Below are positions 26,202 to 36,100 of a stretch of DNA of 64,000 nt, piece by piece. The DNA is taken from the NCBI GenBank assembly GCA_009617715.1, contig VTFK01000507.1, positions 62,001 through 126,000 of the forward strand. Reading direction: 5' to 3'. How positions within the stretch are numbered: the stretch's first letter is position 1; each line of letters begins with the position of its first letter. Made by a program: the position numbers and the translations under genes. The notes under the pieces were generated by a model. The model did no database searches, was not told where the DNA came from, and saw only the letters and a program-made list of their open reading frames with translations. The stretch comes from Plectrocnemia conspersa (lineage: Eukaryota > Arthropoda > Insecta > Trichoptera > Polycentropodidae).

Positions 26202-26745
26202 AAGGGCAGATCAATAAGTCCTTACAAAACATTATTTTGGATTGAATAATTTTTATTTCTGAACATAGTCTCCTTTTAACTCGATACACTTGGCAGTAAT
26301 TCGAATCGTAATTCATGCATTTTTGCCTTCGAAACTGTTTATCTCTAGAATGTAGTTGTACATTCATTTTTCATCAATGGTTATGTATCGACGCAGAAAC
26401 TCGTTATGATTGCGACGGAAAAAGGCTAAACTAGCCATTGAAGCGACCATACGATTGCCTTTTTACGCGACATTCATCTTGCCTATACCTTTTTTTATAC
26501 TCAATTTTTCATGTAAAATTGTAAACCATATGATATGCCTGTGACCTTAATAAGTTCGCACACTTTGACTTGCCGATCACACAAGATCATATTGTGGATT
26601 TTGTCGATCATTTCTGGCGTAGTCACCACAAGTGGACTTCCCGAATTATGTACGAACACGCTTAAACTCATTCACCCAATTGATAGTTTCTAAAGGTCGT
26701 AAGAACATAAAAAAAAAGTCTTACTTCATAAAATAAATAATAAAA
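26202..26745 (-). mobile_element. mariner transposase pseudogene
   Basis: Several minus-strand frames give mariner-like pieces in the right order: WVNEFKR near 26680, then DRQVKVCELI and ILHEKLSIKK (helix-turn-helix region), then FFRRNHNEFLRRYITIDEK, the block leading to the first catalytic Asp of mariner (family pattern FLRR..T.DE.W). The 3' part ends in a segment like the family C-terminus (CIELKGDYVE pattern, here frameshifted). The + strand tip near 26202 resembles a mariner inverted repeat ending in ATAAGTCC. Multiple stops and frameshifts show it is dead, and the region of the remaining catalytic Asp residues appears deleted. Confidence 0.7.
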
Positions 26746-27734
26746 TTAAACTGGCACACTTTTAAAAGATGCACTATCCCACATGAGTTGTTCCAGCTCC
26801 TCTTAGCTATCACCGAAAATATCGTTTACATGATTTTATCAAATTGTAACACTTCTTGAAGCACAGCCTTATGAGCCGCTGTTGTGATATGTGTCGTAGA
26901 CTGTCAAAGCTAAGCCGCTGGTCCGAGTGAAAAGGGTTTACCCTCTAAGAGCACGCGTTCCGATCGAACTCTTAGAGCGCAACGTCTCAATATGTCTCCT
27001 CTCAGGCATGTGTTGCCACACCGCATCGGCTCAAAATTGGATAACGCTTATTTGTGCCGCGGTCTGCTCCCCCCACCACCGTCTCGACTCCGAGCAATTT
27101 ACTTTGCTTCCTTCCCCTCATGAATATTAATGTTTTTCCGTTCGCCGAAGCGAATATTTACCGCTATTTTGCCAACAATCCCCCTCCCCCCACCTCCTCT
27201 CATACTCTCGCCATTTTATCGAGCACAAGATTTATATTTATTTATTTATTTTGGCGGTAATAACCAACGACGGCACTATTTTGTTAGCGCCGCGCGCGAA
27301 TTTATAGCGTCTTTCGTTCGCTACTGAGGGATTTGGCCGAGGGGCGCGCTTTCCCGGCCATTGCGCGTCGTACAACAATCGAAATGATAGATGATGAATA
27401 ATTAAAATTGTAATATCTCAAGGTTTTCTATTGTTTTTTTAAATAATATTTATCGCGTTGTAATTTGCCACCAGTGATTTATTAAATTATTTCTGTGTAA
27501 AGATTCATATATACATATAGAATACGAATCGAGTAAAAGAGGAGAAGGAATTTAAAACATTATGGAACATTTCAAAATAGTAACTTAGAGCGTACATTTT
27601 TTAATTAAAAAAACAACATTTATATGTTGTTTTTTTTGAGCGTTGGTATATGATTCGCAGAAAGTTTTATGTCACTAATCATTTTTTATAAACTACTGAA
27701 GCGTTACTATTTTCGAGAAATTATAGTTTTAAGT
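26746..27734. other. Intergenic DNA with a GC-richer island
   Basis: From about 26890 to 27370 the sequence is less AT-rich, with pyrimidine-rich tracts and CpG-rich ends. The overlapping short + open frames share no recognised family. It is a possible regulatory patch. The remainder is AT-rich. Confidence 0.35.
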
Positions 27735-28215
27735 TCCGGAACGTCTTCGAGAATCACGATCGCGTCCTCTTCTGGTCCTTTAGAGCCAGGACGTCTACAC
27801 TATGACTGTCGCTATCCGGCTCCTTAACAAGCTAACGATTTATTTATAAATTATTTTTTTTAATTTTTAAAGATTATTGTACTAGCTTCATTTATCAGTA
27901 AACCAAGTATTTTATATTTATATTTAGAAAGCGACACTGACAATAAATAGAAATAACAGGTGACTCACTAAAAGTCGCTGGCGTTTAAACGGTTAATACA
28001 CTGGTATTACACATTGATCTATTTAATGTTAGCTGTATCATACAATTTTAACATTTTATGAGTCTTTTCATCTCTTTTACTATGCATTATTTTTTAATGT
28101 TTATTTATGTATAGTAATAACATATTGTATTGTTTATTTTTTCCCGGTCGTGGCGCATTGCAGTAACCTGATGGGTAACGATGATATTAATTTAATTGAA
28201 ATAAATAAATAAATA
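27735..28215 (+). mobile_element. Non-LTR element 3' end, plus-strand copy
   Basis: The stretch GTTCCGGAACGTCTTCGAGA through GGCTCCTTAAC near 27835 is the reverse complement of sequence at 34.50-34.65 kb. The 3' UTR then continues to a GGTAACGATGATATTAATTT block and a tail of AAAT units ending at about 28213. Order and polarity match the minus copies, so this is the same Jockey-like family in opposite orientation. Only the 3' part is present. Confidence 0.65.
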
Positions 28216-28816
28216 TTTTTATCGTGAAAGCAGATGGTTAATTGTCTAGGTAACCACTAAGCCAAATAATATAGACATACTCCTAAATTTATGATTAAAG
28301 AGTTCCGAGAAATTCAACCAAGGATTAAGAATATTTTATAAAGTATTTTATTATATACAATTCAATTTGTAGAAATCTTTTTAAAATGTTTACAACCACT
28401 GTCTTTTTTATAACGCTGCATAAGTAAACGCGGGTTCGTGCCTAATATGCACATTTCTTGGAAGGTTTTAATAGGGATCTGAGGATGACAAAAAATTGTA
28501 TAAAACACTCGAACTCGCCTTATTTTTGCTTAAATAATAAAAAACCTTTCCGAAAGTGTTCGTGCCAGATGTTTGAAAATATGCATACTTTTTCGGACAA
28601 CCGAAAGTATCTAAATGACCAATATTTTTCTGCAATTTTCTATTATTCTAACCGGCCGGCGGTTTTATCTTTGCTTTGGTGATATAAGAACCCGTTCCGA
28701 TAAGAATAATTTACGCATCGGAATTGACAAAATGCAAAATGATTTTAGGCTATTTTTTTTTAAATCAAAAAAAAACTTATCTTGTTTTTGTAAAGTAGCA
28801 ACAGTCTCACGTTTAT
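28216..28816. other. Intergenic DNA
   Basis: AT-rich sequence with a more complex patch near 28480-28760 whose open frames I do not recognise. Confidence 0.35.
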
Positions 28817-29420
28817 TATTAACAGCTGAAGGGGCCTTAAAACTTTTGTTAAAACAATTGGATAATATAAATTCTGAGCAGTGTTGTAGCTAGGGTATGT
28901 GCCGCCCAGGGCGATCCTTAAAATTGCCGCCCCCCACCCATACATTTTTTTGCAGGGTCATAAAATCAGCATTTATTAAAATAATAAATTGGTTATTACT
29001 AAGCTGTTGTTATTCGTGAGTTTATATATGTTTTAGTGTATTCAGGGTTAAGAACCACACTAGACGATCCCATCGCGAATATGCCGCCCCCAAGCAAGTG
29101 CCGCCTGGGGCGGCCCGCCCCCTCCGCCCCACCATAGCTATTCCACTGATTCTGAGTTAAGCTCGAAATTTAAACGGGCAATTAAAGAGAATGTATATAA
29201 TTAAAGAAACCAGACATTGATGTCATTAATTAAATATTTGCAAAATCCAGAATCTTTCGCTGGTCAAAAAAATAATGACTTCTTTAGTTATTCTTCAAAA
29301 GCAGAAATATGTAAAATGGGGAAAGAAATTATTGGCTCGACGAATTCTAAGGACCCTCGCGACTCTATTAAATCATTAGAATCCATTGAAGAACAAATAA
29401 TAAGCCCTGTTATCGATTAA
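28817..29420 (+). pseudogene. hAT transposase fragment, interrupted by a MITE
   Basis: Translation at 28817-28878 ends AEGALKLLLKQLDNINSE. After the inserted MITE (28879-29148) and its target duplication, the reading resumes as SLIKYLQNPESF and NNDFFSYSSKAEI up to a stop at 29418-29420. The same sequence, in the same order, lies within the hAT transposase relic at 59.7-60.2 kb (minus). The match is to the C-terminal region that precedes the hAT dimerisation domain. Removing the insertion and one duplication would restore the order, but other frame breaks remain. This is a C-terminal fragment only. Confidence 0.65.
28879..29148. mobile_element. hAT-type MITE with perfect 8-bp target duplication
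   Basis: The element is 270 bp. It starts CAGTGTTGTAGCTAGGG, and its other end read inward is CAGTGGAATAGCTATGG, so 13 of 17 terminal bases agree and both begin CAGTG as hAT ends do. It is flanked by a perfect 8-bp direct repeat ATTCTGAG (28871-28878 and 29149-29156), the size hAT transposases duplicate. The sub-terminal parts are very GC-rich (GCCGCCC and GGGCGG blocks) against an AT-rich host. There is no coding capacity. Confidence 0.92.
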
Positions 29421-30079
29421 ACCAACATCAACATAAAACGAAAGGAATTTTTCCACGGCCAAATTTTTTTAACAAAAAAAGAACGAGGATGTTTGATTCT
29501 ACTTTATATGACATGTGTTTTTAAGGGTTATTTTAAAAATAATATGTAATTATGTATCTGCAATACTTCACTGTTTTAGATACGTTTTTTCATTCATCAA
29601 AATAGATAAATCAAAATGCCAACATATAATAACAAAATATAAACATTCTCACTGCGCCAAGATAAATTTAAAGCATTTAGAGTTTATTTGTTAAAGAATG
29701 TGCAGCTCTACTTTGTTCGTTGAATTGAACGTCACTTTTGAACCACCACAAAACCCATTATATCATTCCAGTTGCGATGGAAGCGAGTCCCATGGTGGCA
29801 TTTTGTTATTTTTTCTCTCAGACAAAGTTTATCTTTTTTTTATATATATATATATATATATAAACTTCTCCATCTTGTAGTTTTGAAAGGCGGAGTCGTA
29901 AGTTTTATCTTCTTTCTTGAGATAATAACACGTCGCCGGAATGGCCAAAGAGACGGCGAAGGGCACGAGACCCAATTTAGTCCGGGCACACTTTTGGTAA
30001 ACATGTTACTTGGCGCGTGGAATTTTTCCCTTTCGCCCCTATATATATTCTTATTCTAACTCAATTTTCTTTGTTTCAG
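29421..30079. other. Upstream region and probable intron ahead of the transporter
   Basis: It includes a short (TA)n at about 29841-29862 and ends in a good acceptor, a pyrimidine-rich tract followed by CAG at 30077-30079. That suggests at least one 5' noncoding exon lies further upstream, position unknown. An in-frame TGA at 30083 separates any upstream exon from the chosen start. Confidence 0.5.
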
Positions 30080-30118
30080 AACTGAATCGCCGCTAGGGAT
30101 GACAAATGGATCTGGTCG

Positions 30119-33100
30119 ATGTTGGATGACAGGGAGACTGAAATGTCGCAGACCTCGCACTATCTCGACTATTACTCCCGCAGGGACCCTCCGATGATGT
30201 CTCCGGATCGAGGGTCGTTCCAAAACTACCCAGAAGATAGATACAATCACAGATATAAAGTTTCAAATCATTACGATTCATTACCTAGACGCACGCATTA
30301 TCCGGAGCGAAACAGGAGGAACGGTTTCGTATACGAAGACATCTATTCGAAAAGGGATTACAGGCCTAAATATGATTATTCTTCGCCGTACAAACCGATC
30401 AAGCCCGAGTACCTCACACTACCCTCGCACTTAGGCTATAATAAATATTCAACGCTGCCCAAAAGTTGGAGCATTTCATCTGGAAACTCATACAAGAGCC
30501 ATTTCGTGCAAACGACATCCACCAACCGATCTTTATCTCCCACGTATGATTATTATAAGCACTCCAGGAGTGGACACAGAGAGTTGAGACACTCGGATCA
30601 CGTCAAGTATAATCTGGAAGATAGAGTGGATCAATATAAGTCGTACAAGGACGAGAAACAACTATGCGTCAGAACGATCGTGCCTTGGTACATGGAGATT
30701 GAAAACATGAAGCGGGCGAGAAAAATGAAATCGGAACAAAGGGTGTTCGCACAAAAGGAGATTATTTATCCTGAAGACAAAGGTACGAAACAACAACGCA
30801 TTGTGAGCCAGGACAATGCGGGTATTTCTAGCGGTGGTAACACAGCGAGGAGGAGCGAATTCGAGACGAAGAAAAACGTGACTTTCTCGGAAGTCAGGGG
30901 GTGTAGTACTTACGCTGGTAAACAAAACGTGCAAGTGAGAGAGCTAGAAGTGTCGTTCAGTCAAGTAGTGGACAAATACAATATGATTAAGGACTACCAA
31001 CACAAGCAGCAGCAACAGGAACAACAGCAGCCTCAACAACAGCAGCAGCAGCAGACTGTAGAAAAGATAAAGATTCCAAACGGGCACTGTTCCAGCGGTA
31101 TACAGCAGTCCGGAAAATTGCCGCTGAAACCAGGTCAATCTCCAGGATTTATATCTGGGCTGGTGAAGAGGAAGTATCTGTCGCAGGTAAGACCCGCTGA
31201 TAAATTTATACGGCTGGCGTTTTGTCCGCTGCCAACAAAACGGCACAAGTTCTCGGTTCCGATTGAATTTTTTTTTTCATCTGCTGCCGAGAAAATTTCT
31301 CGCATATCAGTTTTACGGCGCGAAAGCGGAACTATCTTCCGGTCGTTGAATTATAGTATGTACTGTGTATATGTGTAAACGTATATGCTATGAAAACATG
31401 TGTACCGCAATTCCGATTATGCTTTTGGGTCATGTGTATCTATAATACACATGTAGCGCAGTTTGATCAAAAGAGCTTTTTCAATTTTCTTTAATATTTT
31501 TTTTTTCTTTATTGTACGTAGCTTTTCTCGAGCTTTTCATCAAAATATGCGAGTATGTGCCACATATATACATATGTACAATAATCCAACTTTTTAATTT
31601 AAAATATATTATTTTTTACCCGTAACATTTTAATTTTTTATTTAATATAATGAAGGCCCAATAAAATTAGGCTACTGAGAAAAAAAATATTAAACAAATA
31701 TTACTAAAAAAAGGCACAAGACTAAACCTAAAGTAAAAATATTTTTAAAATACATAATAATACATAAATTCGCGGTTTATTAATCACTGTGTGGATAATG
31801 AATATTTAGGATTGTATGTAAATAAGATAGCATATTGTGCTACGCGGCTTGATTTTCCTCGATGCGTAAGATCTCGTATCTCGATATTTCATTTGCTAAA
31901 ATATGATCTCAAATTATATGTAAAACTCTTATGACAGATGGAGTTAAAAATATGATTGTAATTTTGTATAAATGAGGATATGTATTTTTATTTTCCTCCC
32001 AAAATTCTAAAATATTTTTTTTCTGTCTAATATTTGTACATGGTTAAAGTTATCCAATATGAATTCAATGTCCACATCTGTAGAAATAAGGAATCAATGT
32101 ACTTTTATTACCAATTCTTTATTTTTAAAAAAATCCTCTACATCGTCTACTTTTTCTTCAGTCCTTTCACTAAATCAGTGACTAAAATTGCTTTCTATAA
32201 AAATTGTAATCTTTAAAATTTTCATTTTTCTTAAACATTAAAACATTAATTTTGAAAACAAATGTCTTATTGTTTGAGAACTAAATATATTTAATACATG
32301 TTTCACACAAAGAGGATACAAAAATATTCAATATTAAATTGACTACAAAAATTACGTAGTATCTGTCACTTAAATTAAAATCCAAACTCAACATTACATT
32401 AAACCATAACAAAAGACATAAAGCCTTATTGCCAATATAAACGAATCCTCTCAGGCTTTCGAATTTTATTTCAGCCATAAATTTATGAGAGTTATTGACG
32501 GCTCTTACGTGACGTCTTTATCTGTTTCACGAGCCAATAATCATTAAATGACCATAATCCGAGATTATTCAAATTAGTTTCGATTAAATTTTCAGGTAAT
32601 GGCAGCCCTAGCTGTGTCTCTAGCTCCGTTCGCTGCTGGTTTGGGGAAGGGATATAGCTCTCCAGCTATAGCATCTTTACAGCAGTTGAGGTTAAGAAGA
32701 CCATTCAATGGAAGTGCTCCTGTGGACATTGCAGTATCAGACCAACAGGCTTCATGGGTTGCTAGTCTATCATTGTTAGGTAAGTAAAATAATTTATTGT
32801 TAAAGTTCAGGTTCATAAGAATGCGGTATCTAGTCCGGTTTTGTGCCATGTTATATACACCGTCGAGACACCGTAGGTTGGAGGGAATCATAAGAATGCG
32901 GGTCCGCAGACACCGCTCATAAAACTTTAGATGCACTTATACCGTGTCTTTTAATTCGTAAATCGTTACATTGTGTTTATATCAAAGTAAGTCTGGAAAG
33001 GCAACAAAGGTTGCAAAGTATATATTTATTAATGGTAAAAAAATGTAAGAAAAAAAAATTTTTATTTGAAAACAATTTCTACAAAAATGAATATTTATTA

Positions 33101-36100
33101 TTAAAATCTATATTAAAACGTTTTTCAGTCTTTCATTTTTTTTTTGTAATTTTTTTTTTACTGAGCTACAATTGTTTATTTATTTTATTAGCTACCATTT
33201 TGTTAATTCTAGATAAAATGGAAAAAAAAATTTAAAAAAAAACATTTTTTTTTAAATACTATATTTAATTTTAATTTATATTTTTAAACGTTTATTACCT
33301 CTTCATTCTTTCCTTTAGTTTTTTCCATGGATAGATTTTTTTAAATGTTTTGAATAGCCGCTATCTTGAAACGAGATCGTCCGCAATTCACCGCCAGCAA
33401 TTAATCGCTTCAATTTACCGCCGCGTCAATTGATAGCGTAAACAATTTTTAGCCTATAAATAATCGGTAACATATTTTACCGTCTAAAAGTATGTGTTTG
33501 GTTAAATCATAAAAAGTTATTTTTTAATTAAGTTTCTGTCTCAAGTCATGATAAGCATATTTTTGGAATTCCATGAACCATGATGGAATAGTACGGAATT
33601 AAAAAAATGGTGTATAAAAATAAATAATTTAATATGTAGATTATGTATTTTAATAGTTACATGTATTACAAAAATATTAAAAAAATACATAATTTCCAAA
33701 ATAAAAATAATAACAATAAAATAATAGGTTCATTTTAAACCTAGCATATATTTTCTACAAAGAATATCTATAGAAAAACCTTATTTTCAATTTAAAATGA
33801 CCAATAAATTTATATAAATTATATTTATAGCCTGGCAATAAAATATGTTAGCGATCATTTTTAGGTTATAAATTGTTTACGCGATCAATTGACGCGGCGA
33901 TAAACTGCTAGCGAATAATTGCTGGCGGCGAATTACGGGCAATAAACTTTCCAGACCTCGATTAAAGCAACGAGGCAGGCCAACGAACTTTGACTATATT
34001 CTATTTTTATAGAAAGTTTCATATCCATAAAATAAAAACTATTTAGTAAATTCAGTGCTTGTATCAACATTTAATATGTTAATACGTTTTATAATAATAT
34101 GAAATATATATTAATATGTATATGATTATTTTTATATTTACAATTTTTTCTCGGCGTTAATTTTTTTCTTCGTAACGTTTCGCCAAAAATAGCTTTTGAC
34201 ATCTTCGAGTGAATAACTCAAGAGGAAAAAGTTTATTGGAACGCAGACAAAAATTCTTAAGACCAAAAAAACGGCGATTAAAGTTCATTATTGAATTTAT
34301 TTATTTATATTATTTAAATTAAATTAAGACCATTGTTACCTAACAGGTTATTCCAATGCAGCACGATGGTCGAAAACAATAATTGTATTATTTCAATACA
34401 CAAAAAATATGTATTATTAAAATAATGCATATAAAGAAGCAAACAAAAAAATATTAAAATGATGTGATATGAACCGGACCAGCTCCTCGTAGCTGACATT
34501 AAACAGAGTAATATGAAATGCCAACGTATTAAGGAGCCGGACGGCGACAGCCATAAGCAAGTCGGCAAGTGCAGACGTCTTAGTCCCAACGGCCATCAAA
34601 AGAGGACGCGTTCGTGATTCTCGAAAACGTTCTGGAACCCAACATTGTCAACAGCACCCTTTAGTAGTGATGTGTCTTCGCAACAGTAAAAATGCTTAGC
34701 TATATCAATGTTAAATGTTAGATTAAATCTAGTATAACTAAATCGTATGATAGTTTTACGTTCTCTTCGTTTCATTACCGTGTTTAGAATTTAATGAGAT
34801 GAATTTGGTACTTCACTGTAGTACTTTGTCTTATAACAATTTTTGCAAATCATAGGAGATATTAAATTTGGTGAAATTTTTTTAAAATAATTTAAAAGAT
34901 TTGTAAATCATAGGTCATACAGTATAAATTACATGTAAATTGAATTATTTTATCATTGTTTCTTATATTTACAGGAGCTTTGTTCGGTGGAGTCATGGGA
35001 GGTGTGGCCATGAGACACGGTCGCAGAAAAGTTCTCCTAGTGATGTCACTACCTTTCAGTCTATCCTGGATCTTGACCGTTTTCGCCACCTCCGTCGAGA
35101 TGATGTTCTTCACGTCCTTCATGGGCGGGTTTTGCTGCTCCGTGGTCTCCATGGTGTCGCAGGTGAGACTCGTAACTACACTACATAATACTAAAACAAA
35201 GATGCGGTAGATTTTCGGAAACTTGGCGGTCTGCGCCCTAATCCCACGGTTGTTTGAATTATGGCCATAATGAAAATCGGCTCAGAGCCAGAAGCCGCAA
35301 AGGATGCTAGCCGAGCTTTAATTACAATCTGCGCGTTTTGTGGCTTCTTAATGTAACAAATTATTTTTAATAACTTTGATAAAATTAATTAAGAAGTTTG
35401 TACGTGAGACGCCTTCGCGTAAATCTGAGAAAAATCAAGAGCGAGTCTGATTGGCAACGAAGGTCATTTCTAGTCTTAGTCGTTTCTTCTCGATGCTCCG
35501 AGGAATTGTGAACTTTGTATAACCACTTAGCGTCATTGGTAAAAAAAATAAAGTGCATCCGGAATATATAAACGTTATACAGAAACAATATAAATAAAAC
35601 AAATGTTTCACTTGCGAACCTTTGTTTTAAAAATCCAAATTAAAATTGACCGAAGTGTAGTACGACGATGATGAAGAGTGCCGCAAGGGGATGTTGAGGA
35701 GTCCGCCCCCGCACGTGTTGGTGTGTTCAAGTGTCTCATTGCCTCGCATTTCGAAACAAAATAAAGGCGCACCAAAACATACATTTTGGAGCGGCACTAG
35801 TCACCTGGGTATATTGAGAAGAAAAAAAACAATTACACCTGTGTTGCTGAAGTATACAAATTGTTTCATTCTGATATTTTTTTATTACCGAGTATTATAC
35901 AAATATTTGATCAATTATTCAAATATTCATAAAGTTTAAAATCGGACAAATAATTCGAATAATCTAATATTCGAATATTCGATTGATAACCCTATCTGAA
36001 ATCTATCCCGAATTTTTTTAATATTAGATATATATTTTTACTAGCGAAAATATAATTTATCTGTAATTATATGCTGCTATTAAATTTAATTTGACAGTTG

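Larger units (their letters stand above)
32780..34974 (+). other. Transporter intron 2
   Basis: GTAAGT donor and TTTACAG acceptor. It holds a long-arm MITE (33379-33940) and a minus-strand non-LTR 3' fragment (34275-34655). Near its start, CATAAGAATGCG occurs twice (about 32815 and 32890). Confidence 0.8.
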
